A stretch of DNA of 64,000 bases from Arcuatula senhousia. Its lineage: Eukaryota; Mollusca; Bivalvia; Mytilida; Mytilidae. Within the stretch, counting starts at the first letter, position 1, and every line of letters starts with the position of its first letter. The DNA lies in the NCBI GenBank assembly GCA_963971305.1, contig OZ020313.1, positions 53,144,203 through 53,208,202 on the forward strand, written 5' to 3'. Shown in pieces: positions 23,508 through 35,710 of the stretch. The notes beneath the pieces were generated by a model, which saw only the letters and a program-made list of their open reading frames with translations, was not told the origin of the DNA and ran no database searches. Made by a program: the position numbers and the translations under genes.

Positions 23508-23962
23508 GTCTTTCTTCAATGTACCTAAACGATGGCTGTCTCGACCACGAGGAATTCTGTGTACAGAACCAAACAGCGGGGGTAGTCGCTGCCGGTGGAA
23601 TGACCAAACTAGAGAAGGACGTCAGTATTCCAAACCAAAGAGAAGTTGAAGTTGTATTTCAGAGTACAGGCCAGATGTCCGGGATCGTCAATGGAAATAT
23701 TTTATACCCATTATTGTTATACTCCCCAGCTCATATGCAACTTTCTTCGGGACAACTAACTCACCAAAGAGTGTTTTGTATGTATAATCAAATTGTTCTT
23801 AATAATTTGGACTTAAAATCGGGTGATTCTGGGACCTGTATATATGATGTAAATAGTCCATTGAACAAGACTGGTTGTTTAGGAATGGCTATAGCCTTCT
23901 GTGGTGGTGTAACCGTGGTAACCCCTATGAAGGATATTCTAAAACGAATTAATCATCCCTGA
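23508..23962 (+). CDS. last exon: C-terminal half of the trypsin-fold protease, with GDSG
   Basis: Begins at acceptor TTTTCTACAG (ending 23507), starts by completing a phase-1 codon as required by the 17261-18460 exon, and runs 150 codons to a TGA at 23960-23962. It contains LKSGDSGTCIYDV, in which GDSG (codons from 23822; Ser codon 23828) is the signature of the catalytic serine of chymotrypsin-fold proteases. Together with His and Asp of the previous exon the triad is complete. After it, GCLGMAIAFCGGVTVVTPM resembles the last strands of the fold (substrate-pocket wall). Two AATAAA signals follow. The joined product from the 13394 ATG would be about 614 residues. Confidence 0.8.
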
Positions 23963-24009
23963 TTTTCATATGTCGTGAAGTGTAGATACAGTACAACAAA
24001 TGCATATAT

Positions 24010-24036
24010 AATAAAGTCTATATAGTATATAATAAA
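24010..24036 (+). promoter_or_regulatory. polyadenylation signals of the protease gene
   Basis: AATAAA at 24010-24015 and again at 24031-24036, about 50-70 bases after the stop codon. Confidence 0.55.
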
Positions 24037-25429
24037 TCACAATGAGCTATTTTGCGTTGAAGCTTACGGCCGTGCTACCAGCCTTTATCAGCGACATTTT
24101 ATTTACACACAGAAAAACAACGACGTACACAAAAAAACCTGAAACAATACATAAACGTCACAAATGAAAAAAGTTCTTAGCACAAGCAGTCATGTACATG
24201 ATGTATATGAATTGCTTTTTTTTCTAAATATCGAAAATGGCTTTATGTTTTATAATTTTCCTAAATCTGTTCTGTTTAACTTCTTGCTATTACTATTTCT
24301 ATTTGTGATAAAACAGGGAAGCCCGTATTGCAGCAATTTTCAAAAGACACACTTTCTAGTTATGCTCTAGTAGTCCAAACATAATGTAATATAAGTTTAG
24401 ACTTGTCTTTTATCCATGATTGAGGATCAATCTTACTGGTTATAAGAATCTCTCCAGTTTGAATTTTTCGAGTGTAGCCTTTGTAGCTGCCTCCACTTAG
24501 CCTACTCTTATCGAAGTCTACAAAAAAGACTTTAACGTCCATGAAGACAACTGTTAACTGAGAACTGTACAATACAAATACGTTTAAAAAAATAAAACAA
24601 ATCAAATTAAGTTTAAAAAACCTCTTTTTTCATAAGAAATGTACGTTCCAATAACTAGTTGTCGTTTACCATAGCACATGTAAATGTCATAAAACTGTTT
24701 AAGTTGACTTTCATTTTTTGATTTTGTACTCCAAACGCCAATAAAGCTGACTGATGTATAAAACTATATTTTATGTAAGATCATAACTGTGAAATGTGTA
24801 CATGGTATCAAATCACACAATAAAAAGACTATATTTTTTTCGTATATTTCTAAACAAGTAAACAAATATTGTTGGAATAAGGTTGAACCGGAAAATTACG
24901 AAAAAAACTGGAAAACACACATCAGCCTTAAAAGTGGCTGTTACTCGTCGTTTTGCAATTGATCCAAGATAAAAAAAATAATGCTTACAGGTCACATTGA
25001 ATGCTGCTGGCTGCTTTCCATTGTGGATTTTTTAAAGTTACTTTTCTATTGTTTGACACATGTGATGACCAACTTTTGTGCTACATTTTTCCGTCCGCTC
25101 TGTTATTTGCAATTCATTATTTCTGGGCTTGTGGTGCATTATCATTAACGAAGTGATAGTGCATATCGTTTGCTCGTTTAAGTTCTAAAATATGATTTCA
25201 AGCTTTGTTACCAAGATTGTAGTATTCTTGATTTCAAAATTCAAATTGATTTAATGTTTTTGCTATTTTTAAAATATTCAAAATTTTTCCGCATTTTTCT
25301 TAGTTAAATACTGAATCAAATTTTTAATGAACGTTCAGCATTCATGACAATTTCGTCCTTTCATTGTACAATCCTCGATTTATTGACTTTCTCCACCTCT
25401 CATATCTTCAGGATGTTAAAATAAAGGAC
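24037..25429. other. intergenic, nothing supported
   Basis: AT-rich with short frames only. I see no recognised gene or repeat. Confidence 0.4.
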
Positions 25430-26930
25430 ATCAACGGATTCTTAGAGATCTTTCTTCATATTTAGATCTACATTTCGAAATAGACACTCTAGGAAGACTT
25501 TCAACAAAGCTCTTTGTCAAACATGATGACTCAACAGTCCAATAGTCACTTGCCTTTATTGTGTAGCAACATTTTTTCCTTTCTTGTTGATGGAATTTCA
25601 CAACTGATGCATCATTTCATTGCTTATGGGACTAACATCGATGTACTTAGTAGAGCGTTGTGTCGGACATAAAAATAGTTGATACAGGGTCAAGTTGTTG
25701 TTGTGTTCACTGAAGAAATTTCATGCACTTAGTTATACAAATGTGGGCTTTTTGTTTTTAATTTGTACTTTCTATCTCTCAGACGAATGCAGATGTTGGA
25801 TTGTCATAGGGCTTTGTTTTGTCTTCCTTTCTCGGATTTGACATGCTGAGTTGACCATTATCAATTCAAAGCGAGATGCTATAGAAAACCGGAACGAATA
25901 ACCCTTTTAAATTCTAGGAATTTTGTTGTTTTTGGTTATAATTCTACATATTTTTCCGAATTACCTTTAACGATAGAATTTGTTACACATCGGACAAAGG
26001 TTGCAGTATGCTTTATTTCCTTATTGACAACATATTTGTCACATTTGGAGGAGAAACTTTTCAACCACAAAATGGCATCCAGATTGGCAAAAATTGTGCT
26101 CTTCTCCTCGCCGATTTGTTTTCATGCTCTTATGAGACTGAATTTCCTCAGGAACTAGTTAGGAACAAGAAAACGAAAGAGGCACGGTCATTAAATCTCA
26201 CTTTCAGATACTAGTAAATCGACGATGTCATCTCGGTCAACAACGATTCGTTTGGTAGATGGATTCCTTTGACATATATCCCAGAGTTTAAGAATAAGGA
26301 AACTACAGAATCCAATTGCTGGATTTGCATCTCCAATATGACCAGGATGGTCATCTTAGTACAAAAATTTATGATAAAGGAGACGATTTTAATTTTCCAA
26401 TTATTGATTTCCCTAACATTGAAAGCAACATACCTACTTCACCTGATTACGGTGTGTATTTTTACAACTTAGTCGATATGCCGGGTCTTGTACACATCTT
26501 TCCAATTTTTTATACGACACCGCTGTCTCCGTGACAGACTGTAATCAAGGTTATAAGAAAATACGTCTCATACGCCCCTGGTGGAAAAATTCAAAATGAT
26601 TTGAACGTAATGGTTGGTGATTGTTTTAAATAGCGTTTTGCTGATTGTTTTACTGAGATGATAATTTTATTATCCCAATATTGTCTTCACAACCGTGTTG
26701 CGTTTTGTATTACTACTAGACCGGACCATAAGATCGCAATCGAAGAGGGAGGTTTGGCGCGCCACAAAACCTGGTTTATCCCACCATTTTATATATTGAC
26801 TGTACCAAGTCGGGACCATCTATGACCTTACTGTTTTTACTGGTTTTGTTTTTTGCTTTTTTCGGACTTTTGACATTCGAATTTTCCATTAGTTTCTACA
26901 GGCGGTGAATTTATCTTCCTTTTCAATGTT
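25430..26930 (+). pseudogene. decayed reverse-transcriptase element with YIDD remnant
   Basis: Two overlapping relics. At 25440-25560 the frame gives LHFEIDTLGRLSTKLF. At 26008-26214 it gives MLYFLIDNIFVTFGG, GIQIGKNCALLLADLFSCSY and LNLTFRY, followed after stops by IDDVISVNN: together the palm region with the catalytic Y-IDD box. Then 26316-26534 gives YDKGDDFNFPIIDFPNIESN. Several stops show it is dead. The family is common in bivalves; I favour Penelope-like but cannot prove it. Confidence 0.75.
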
Positions 26931-28171
26931 TTTCATTGATATATTTCTATAATTAAGCAAATTTAGAATATAGTTAATTGATATTAAAGTCTTAATAAAG
27001 CACTTTTATATCTTATATTTTTAAAAGTACTAAAAGAATAAATATCAGATTTTTTAAATTTCCAGGAATGTTCGTATTGTTTCTCATAATATTCAGGGAG
27101 TGGCACTTTTGATTTAATGAAAAATGCATTACCAAAAGGAGGAAGTGTGTTAATTGTTCTTTGTCTAGAAATAGGTCTTTCGGTGATAATTTCGGATTGG
27201 TATTGAATCTAGCGACCGCTGGCTATGTTGTGATTTTTTTTTAATTTGCCGTTTTTTTTTTATGTAGGGCGTGTCTTATTCCACAATTAAGCAATAAAGT
27301 GTATATGACAGACGCGCGTTGTGTTTATTCAAGACTTAGAGACGCTTTATTTAAAAAGGTTGAAAATGCCAAACACTTAATGAATATGAAGAGCGACCAT
27401 TAAAACCAACAAGACCAACTATGTCTGAAGTAGAAAGAACCTTAGAGATTTGAGACAACGATTAATTAATACCGATAATTTTATTTCCAACACTGTAGTG
27501 TTGGTACCGTACTGGTTTGACACTGCAGCGCTAACAATCATGTGTTAAGATAGAAAGTACAATTAATTTTGCTACGCTTGACATGCAGTTGATATATTCA
27601 ATACTAATTTATTCACACGTATTCTGATTTTTAAGCTGTAAGCCAAAACACAAGGGTTTTAACTCCGATAAAATTTCATCTGAACAGCTGAGCATTTCTG
27701 CAACTGATCCTTTTCTTCATTTGTTATAACTTTAACCTTACTATAAGAACAGCATTTTTGATATTTATGTTAAACTCGGTTTTCGGAAAGCCAAATGCAG
27801 TTTTGTGTAGAGCACAATTCACTAAAATTTTAAACTAACAAAAGCTTATTAATTCATTTATCTATAGGCAAACAAGACATGCATTACTATCTGAAGAGTC
27901 GGAATGACTATCATACATGGTAATATAAAAAGTCCAATCAATGCACTTTGGTGTAGAACTAAAATAGCTTAACATTTAAGCAAGTGCGTTCTCACTTTTT
28001 TAGTTGTTAGCTATAAAACAAAACAACTATTTTTATTATTCATATTTTGGTAATTTCGTTTATCGCTTTTAAAATTTTAGTACAAGGCAACACTGTAGAA
28101 GTATTCTATGTTTATATGTCAAGAGGAACAACTCCCACGAGGAATGGATCTCCAAATTTGACCCAATATAT
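26931..28171. other. intergenic, nothing supported
   Basis: AT-rich. A fragment at 27290-27370 (TCAAGACTTAGAGACGC..; TTGAAAATGCCAAACAC) resembles relic sequence found at 20000. No gene. Confidence 0.35.
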
Positions 28172-28870
28172 TTTAGCTCACATGACCCGAAGATCGTTAA
28201 GCGTCCGTCGTCCGTCCGTCCGTGAACTTTTCTTCAAACATCTTATTCTCTGAAACCACTGATGGGATTGCTTTGAAACTTTGTATAATTGATCTTTAGG
28301 ATGTCTCCTACCAAGTTTGTGAAATTTGTGAACGTCGACCAACCAACATGGCCGCTGTTACTAAAAATAGAACAGGGGGGTGTCAGAAAAAAAGTATAAG
28401 AGAGAGAAAATCCGAAGGCAACCTTCCTTCTTCAGCATCAAAAGCTCTTCACAACTCTCCATCGAGTCAAAGTTGTGGGACGACTCCTTATAGGAGTTAT
28501 TTCCCCTTATTCGTCAAAATTGACCATTTTCACAGTTTTTGGACTTTATCTTGAAAACTGTAAGTGCTAGAGGAAAAGTTAGCATCGCAAAATTGTTCAG
28601 CTCATCAAGATCTACAAAAATTATTTCAGGGTCAAAATTGTCAGATCATACTTTTAAGTGTTTTCAATCAATTTTAACTTAATATGTTTGTTTTGTTCTT
28701 TTTAAATGGAAAGCTTTGTAACTTTGTATTCTTGGTCTTAAAAGTGTTTTCTATCCTAACTAGTTTCTTTAATGTTACTTACCAAGTACATGTAGACCAT
28801 GTTGCACACTAGGTAAGAGGCTTTAGCATAAGAGATCAGGTGAGCGATTCAGGCTCCTGGGAGTCTCTAG
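28172..28870 (+). repeat. dispersed repeat, family A
   Basis: Starts TTTTAGCTCACATGACCCGA, has CGTCCGTCGTCCGTCCGTCC and CAACATGGCCGCTGTTAC, and ends GGTGAGCGATTCAGGCTCCT followed by GGGAGTCTCTAG. Confidence 0.8.
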
Positions 28871-29313
28871 TTTAGAGTTGGATGGGCTTGCATTGTGTAA
28901 TATGCTACTAGTTTTTAATTTAAACTTTTGTCAAATATCTAAAAAGTAGCTGTTCGGGACATTTAGATATAAAGCAAGAGAAAAATCAAGATATTAGGCA
29001 ATCATGTCTTCGAGTTTTCTGACTTTTTCGGTTTTTTTTCATTCGGGAAGGTAGATCTTGTAATTGTGTTGATAACTCTCGTCAAGTCCGAGCTTTATTC
29101 TCCATTCATGTGACAGTTTTTAGTCGGGGTTGTACCACACAAGCTATACATGTAAGACCATATTTAGTTTAAAATGGACTTTTGGTGTTGGAGAACAGAC
29201 CGTTTTAAAGTAGACAGACCGTTAATGCCTTAGTTTGTTATGATATAAAAGCACTTACAATGACAAAATTAAACTGTCCAAAAGTCTTGTTTTACATCAA
29301 GTCAATATCAGAT

Positions 29314-31660
29314 TCAAATGTCAGAATCTATATCGAGAAGATCAAAGTCCTGAGTTGCTCTAGATCTTCCAGCTGTATCCAAATCAACCATTTCTGAATC
29401 ATCTGACTGGTTTGTTTGCATTTCGAATTGCTGTTCGTTAGATTTTTGTCGTTTTCTTAAATCAAATATTGGTTCTGAATCATATAGTTTGCGCTTTGTT
29501 TTTCCAGGGTCAATTCGGTCGGTCGGTTATGCTTCTTTTGCCTCTTTCAATTTCATGGTTTGTATAAACCTTATAAACCTTTTTACTTCGTCTGAATGAT
29601 CTATCATTGCTTTTGCCAGGTGGGAAATATCTTTGTCATCTTTATCGACCAGATTCTTCTTCCACTCTTTAAATTTCTTTATGGGTACCTCAAGTCGCCT
29701 TTTAATATCATTATCTAAATAAATAGCAGCTGTGTTGATTACTTTCTCTAATCCTCCATCAAGCCATACGAACTTTTTTTCCTTTTCACACTCCGACTCG
29801 AAATCCTTTAGCTTTACTTCATCTTCTTTTAACTCTTGAGCGTTACAAAAATCATTATCGAAAGCCCCTGTTTTTATTTTTACTGTACAATGATCCTTCA
29901 TGGGTGATTCCTTGACTTGATCAAAATCATAAAGAAACAGATGCTCTTTTTCTAATTTCTGGCAAAACTCCATTTTCTTTTGACCGGCACCTTTTCCATC
30001 TAACAACTCTATAACATGAATTGTGGAGATGTGTCTTATTGTACTTTCATCAATGCTCTGTTTCAATGTATTGGTTTCATTGACAAGTTTATCGAAAATT
30101 GCCTCTACAATAATTTTATCCGTAAATCCTTCTTCAAAAAGGACTCTTTCTGAAAATAAAAGAATTTTCATTTCATCTACCCTTCCAAATTTGCGATAAT
30201 CTTTAGGATATTTCCTTATCGAATGGGAAAGAACGCCATTATCGACCTTTTTTGAACAGATAAATGTTCTATCTATTGTCACATGATCCAACATGACTGG
30301 GTTATGGGTAATAACGAGGACCGTCTTCTTTTCAACCTTTTTCAATAACCAATCTCTCAGCTTGGCAACCATGTGTGGATGCATGCCTCGTTCTGGCTCC
30401 TCGATAGTTATTGTTTGAAAACCGGGTGTTGATAAAATCAATGCAAGTTGTTCAGCTTCCACAATGCCGTCTGGACATTTCAGAATTGGCATTTGGCGTT
30501 TCATCACGTTTTCGTTATTACAAAATACAACATCATATTAAAAACGAAAGAATATGGAATATGTGCCAAAAAGACACGATCCACATATTGAAATGATTTT
30601 AATAAATGTACAAAAGCAAAATTTCACTGCGTGTGAAGCGCTTTTCTGGATTAACCTTCATCAGACACGCTAGGAGTAGAAAACTTGGAAAACCGGTAAA
30701 ATATTAGATTTGATTAAAAAAAATGCCCCAAAAAATATTACAACAATAGCCTGATGGCTTATTATGTTTGTCAACTTTAGCGTGTTTGTCAAATCGATAC
30801 GGATAAACAATGGCATCATGAAATGAAGAGTATGTAGAATAGTCAAATCGAGCAGGATCTTTACAATCACGAAGCTCTAGTAACTCCAAAAGAATTTCAG
30901 CACGATTGCTTGCCTTTTCATAATTATTGTGCATCTCGTTTTGGATAAACTTGCTTCTGGAACATTGTAAAGGTCCGATAGATCTACCAGGCAATATTGC
31001 AACAAATCTGTCATCGAGCCATCCGTCCACAGCCTGTGCTCTTGACTTGACGTATTCGTATTCGTCATCTACAGCAACCTTTATTATAGATGACAGCAAC
31101 CGGCTGATTGTCAAATGTAAATCCTCAGCGGAAGTGAATGCCTTACATGAACTAGAAGCCTCTTTAATATCAATGATTTTACAACAATCTTCGGCAATAT
31201 GATTTAGTTTTGGATCACATGTGAGGAAAACTGGGCTCTCGAGACTTCGAACACTGCAATTTGCGTCACCGGAACATCGCGAAGCGAATACTTCTTCCAC
31301 TGATTTATCGTGATTTATAACAACTAAAATTTTATAGTAATAATACTGATTGTGTCCGCCTTCAACTGGTCTGACAAACATTCCAGCGAGTAGATCATTC
31401 GGAGTTTTATTTCCTTTTACAGGAAATTTACTATCTTTGCTGATGTTGAAGTGACAAAGGGTATAAGGTAACCCATGTTTGGTGTCAAAGGAAGAAGTTG
31501 TGGAATTTACTTTGTTTGAACAACATCTTCGAATGAGTTCTAAAACGGCGGTCTTACCACAAGAATTTCCACCTATTATAAAATTTGATCCGTCATCGAA
31601 CGTCAAAGTTTGTGGCTTTGTAAAATGAATTAAATTATGAAATGAAACACTTCTTAGCAT
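29314..31660 (-). CDS. OLD-family protein: ABC-type ATPase fused to a TOPRIM nuclease domain
   Basis: Minus-strand gene in two coding exons: 31660-30742 and 30470-29314, joined by a 271-base intron (donor GTAATA, acceptor ATGTCCAG; phase 1 on both sides). The ATG at 31658-31660 starts MLRSVSFHNLIHF; the frame is open a little further upstream but without ATG. The ATPase domain has Walker A GGNSCGKT (residues 30-37), Walker B ITIEEPERGMHP (E330, E331) and the switch histidine in VLVITHNP (H362). The TOPRIM domain follows directly: LFEEGFTDK (E419/E420, D424), a DGKGAG turn (464-469) and the DxD pair in LFLYDFDQ (D488, D490). This order is that of OLD nucleases, which in bacteria cut DNA in phage defence; the animal role is unknown. 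A TAA at 29527-29529 would end the protein at 620 residues, but the same frame stays open for 70 further codons, basic then acidic (PGKTKRKLYD; DFDLLDIDSDI), to a TGA at 29314-29316. So either the stop is a nonsense change in this copy, or it is read through, or the tail is a fossil. The acceptor lacks a strong pyrimidine tract. Confidence 0.8.
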
Positions 31661-31710
31661 TGTTCTTTTGAAAATTATCAGCAAAATCTTCTTCTTGATT
31701 TCACAGAGAC

Positions 31711-32250
31711 CTAGAAGTATAAGAATAACATAGTACAGTATTGTTCAAATCTGATAAAATCCTCATAATGAATTGAAGACTGGATTCTTTTATCTATCTA
31801 TGTGTTCATCAAAAAATCAATTTAGTTCTCAACTCATGTTACGCGTAAGATAAGTGATAAAGAATTATGTAAGAAGCCGGAAATAGCTAAGTTATATTTC
31901 AAGTGTGTAGCCTACGCAATTTGTATAAATAGTAAACATAACTCTCTATTACTACTGAAATGTTTACAAACCATTCACAATCTCATGTATAAATTGTTAT
32001 TAAATTTATAGTTTAAAGTAAGACAAAAATGTAAAATTAATTTATTGATTGTTTGTATTATTATGATAAATTTGCTCTATATGTAGGTTTATAATATAAA
32101 TTAAGACAATGATTATAAAATAATTGCAATTAATATTATTCATGCTATTGGTTGTAAAATAAGAAAAAAATTAAACATACCAGGCTTTATCTCACTGTGT
32201 CTTCACTTTGCTTCTGAACTGTTATGTATAAATTACACACGCTATTGATT
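31711..32250 (-). other. probable 5' UTR exon and first intron of the OLD-like gene
   Basis: On the minus strand a donor CCTG|GTATGT lies at 32180/32181 and an acceptor ACTTCTAG ends at 31711, just before the sequence leading into the start codon. This predicts a non-coding first exon ending at 32181. The region also carries AT-rich sequence without other features. Confidence 0.35.
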
Positions 32251-32546
32251 ATACTCATGCAGTCATGACAACAGCCAGGAAGTAATATTGTTTTACATGA
32301 AATTCATATGTTCCTTACAACAAGGTTGATTGTATATAACGGCGCGATGGGTCTCGTTATCGAAAACTACCACCAGCCTTAGGATGCCCAGGATCTGATA
32401 TACCCGGGTTAAATAGCCTTACACTGTTTACACTGAACCTATTATATTTTACCTAGACATGCTAGAAACCTATACGAAAACATAGGGAGAAGTTTGGTAG
32501 ATGGGTTCCGTCAATAATCCTCACGAGCTAGATATTAAAGAATCAT

Positions 32547-33771
32547 AGAGGCTCCCAGGAGCCTGAATCGCTCACCTGGTCTTTAAGGCATAATGGTCTC
32601 TTCTTTAATGGGTCAAGTCCCAACTTAGACACAACGGAGACTTTCCTGAGGCTAAATGAGCTGAACATTAAAGCAAGCCCCACCTTTTCTCTATCTGCAA
32701 TAGTTTTCATTCAATAGGGCAAAAAACATGAAAAACCGCTATTTTTTACCTTAAAAGGGCCATTACTCCTATAAGGGTTTATCTGACAACTTCATCCCTA
32801 TTGATACTTTTGTAAAGCTTAAAGAGCTAAACATTTAAGCAAGCAACACCTTTTCTCAATCTGCAATAGTTTTCATTCTATAGGGCAAAAACATGAAAAA
32901 ACGCTATTTTTTACCTCAATAGGGCCATAACCCCTATAAGGGGTCATCAGACAACTTCATCCCTTTTGAGACTTTTGTAAAGCTTAATGAGCTAAACATT
33001 TAAGCAAGCAACACCTTTTTCTCTATCTGCAATAGTTTTCATTCTATAGGGCAAAAAAATGAAAACACGCTATTTTTTACCTTAAAAGGGCCATTACTCC
33101 TATAAGAGCTTATCTGACAACTTCATCCCTGATGAGACTTTTGTAAAGCTTAATGAGCTAAACATTTAAGCAAGCAACACCTTTTCTCTATCTGCAATAG
33201 TTTTCATTCAATAGGGCAAAAACATGAAAAAAACGCTATTTTTAACCTCAATAGGGCCATAACCCCTATTAGGGGTCATCCAATGGAGACTCTTGTAGAG
33301 CTTAATGAGCTGAACATTTTAGCAGGCAACAGCTTTTCTCTATCTGCAATAGTTTTCATTCTATAGGGCAAAAACATGAAAAAATGCTATTTTTGACCTT
33401 AAAAGGGCCATAACCCCTATTAGGGGTCATCTGACAACTTCGACCCAATGGAGACTTTTGAAGACCTTTTGATTCCGAAGAGCCTGAGATACTTCAGATT
33501 TTTTCTTTCTATTATAGTTTTCAAGTTATAAGTCTTTGAATGTGATTTTACACTATGTTCTATTTTTAGTAACAGCGGTCATGTTTGTTATCAAATCATA
33601 AAGCCGAACACAATTTTTAAACATCATGCCCTGATTAATTCTTGGACCAAGTTTTGAAAAATTCCATTCAGTGGTTTCAGGGAAGAAGATTTTTGAAAAA
33701 GTAACGGACGGACGACGGACGGATGGCGATGACAATAGCTCACTTGACCCTTCGGGTCAGGTGAGCTAAAA
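32547..33771 (-). repeat. dispersed repeat, family A, with five ~170-bp tandem units
   Basis: Reverse orientation. The tail AGAGGCTCCCAGGAGCCTGA is at 32547 and the head hairpin TTTAGCTCACCTGACCCGAA ends at 33771, followed inward by CCGTCCGTCGTCCGTCCG. Between them about five tandem units share AAGCAAGCAACACCTTTTCT and TATCTGCAATAGTTTTCATT. This copy has more units than others in the window, so unit number varies between copies. Confidence 0.9.
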
Positions 33772-34960
33772 ACCGAATCCGCTTGCTTCACGTCATTCTT
33801 GGATTTATACATACCTCGAATTTGACCAGGAGAGACGACTTTGATCTTTTATTATTAATTTTCCTTACCTGGAAAGTTACATACCTACTTCACCTGCATA
33901 TGGTGTCTATATTTCACAACTTATTCGATATGCGGATTTTGCCTGGGCTTGTCAGAAGCAAAGGTGTACCAAAGGGTTAATAAACATCATTATACAGAAG
34001 AAAACAAGACAAAATTGGAAGACAAAAATTCAACACAACGAAACAAACCACACAACAACAACAAAACACATAACAAAACCTCATTCAGCAACGTAAACTC
34101 AAGTCGAAACGAGAGCGAACTCATGTGCTCCGGAAGAGTAAACAGTTTTTGCTTGCTATGGCACACCGGTCATGTTGCCAAAGATCGATTTAGTGTTGGT
34201 AAAATCCGGAAAAGATGAATTTATCAAACTCTATGTCAAACCAACATCATGCTCATCTGAGAGATATAAATCCCGTATTTGTCTACAAGCATATTATGTC
34301 TTTCGTACAATTTCATGTGTGATAACAACAACCTGAAAGCAACGTACCCCTTTGTTATTTATTTGCTTGTCAGTCGTGTAGCTCTATCAAGGAAGTCGTT
34401 ATACCCCCACATGCTCTGGAATAACGAATCAACTGTGATACGTAAACTCCATATGCTATTGTAGTGTCCTTTATTTCAAGTTCCTTCGGGTATTTGAGAT
34501 GTAAATAGTACTCATTTTCAGATTTTTTTTATCCGACACCGCTATCTCCGTGACCGACATTTAGACCAAGGGAAGAAGAAAATACGCCTTATACGAACCC
34601 TGAAAAATTCTTCCTTCGTTATCAGCCAATGGTGGAAAAATTTTAATTTCTGTTTGACGAAATGGTTGGTGATTGTTTTAATTAGTATTTGGCTGCTTGT
34701 TCTACGGAGATAATCATCTCAATATCACTACCATGTCTTCACAACCGTGTTGTGTTTTGTGTAACTACCGGACCCAAAGATCGCAATGGAAGGGGGGTTT
34801 TGCGCGCAATAAAATCTTGATTAACCCACCATTTCTTTTGAAACGGTGTTCCGAGTCAGGACCATTGCGATCTTTAATTTCTCCGGTATGCCTTCCTTGT
34901 TTTGTCTTCTCTCATGGACATTTGAGATTGATTCTCCAAGTGCGGTAATTTTGTTATTAC
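33772..34960. pseudogene. mixed reverse-transcriptase relics
   Basis: At 33780-33970 (+) the broken frame gives RRDDFDLLLLIFLTWKVTYL and YGVYISQ-like remains of the RT element. 34100-34460 is homologous to the minus-strand relic at 13700-14200 (CTCATCTGAGAGATATAAAT). 34490-34960 (+) repeats the 22800-23220 sequence. All frames are broken. Confidence 0.6.
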
Positions 34961-35059
34961 TTTACTTATAACTTCTGAAAATTAATCACAATCTGGAGAT
35001 CAATACTAGTATAAAAATGATAATTTATCATATTCTGATTTAATTATATCATAGTTGTG

Positions 35060-35400
35060 ATGAAATAATTGTTCCTAAAATAGGAAAAGCTGACTATTGG
35101 AATGTTGAAGTCATAGAGCTTTGCACTTAGCTTTCCTTATGTATCGATTTCTAGACATGAATCTACCGAACCGGACCTTTTAGAATTTGTAGTATCATAA
35201 ATTTATTCTAAAGTAGAGGATATATGAGATGAAAATAGTCACCACTTGAATGGTTGTTTAGTGAAAGAACATTATCAACATTACGAAAAGTTAGATAACA
35301 GGATGGGGAAAGTCTACGAACCCTTTTGTGTAGAACATGTAGAATTGATTGTAAGAAGTCCGATCCATATGAATGGAGAAATAAATCGGCAAGCAATGAT
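35060..35400 (-). pseudogene. reverse-transcriptase relic
   Basis: The minus strand gives MLADLFLHSYGSDFLQSILH and LSLNNHSSGDYFHLIYPLL, pieces of the palm region of the same RT family, with a frame break between. Confidence 0.6.
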
Positions 35401-35505
35401 ACACAGCTTCTACAAATTGTTATGCAAATGGTCTGCTAAAAACCCTTCTAGCGAACTGTACAAATATGGTGTCTATAAGAAAGTTGAGCATTTAAATTAT
35501 TAACT

Positions 35506-35710
35506 GTGGATTCATGTATTTTCGTGGTTTGATGAAAATTGATAGGTTCGTGGATTCTAAAATTCGTTGTTCTGAAGTTTGCAGCATGAAGATCAATGAA
35601 GATCAATGAAGATCAATGTTATAATTCCTTTTCGTGGGATATCAAATATCGTGGGTTAATGCCTCCCACGAAAACCACGAAATTTGATACCCCACGATTA
35701 ATAATGAAAC
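35506..35710. mobile_element. short MITE related to 18801-19631
   Basis: Begins CTGTGGATTCATGTATTTTC then GTGGTTTGATGAAAATTGAT. Near its far end it has CCACGAAAACCACGAAATTT and ATACCCCACG, the inverse of the left end of the 18801 element. A short GAAGATCAAT triplicate lies at 35590-35618. The right boundary is uncertain. Confidence 0.5.
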
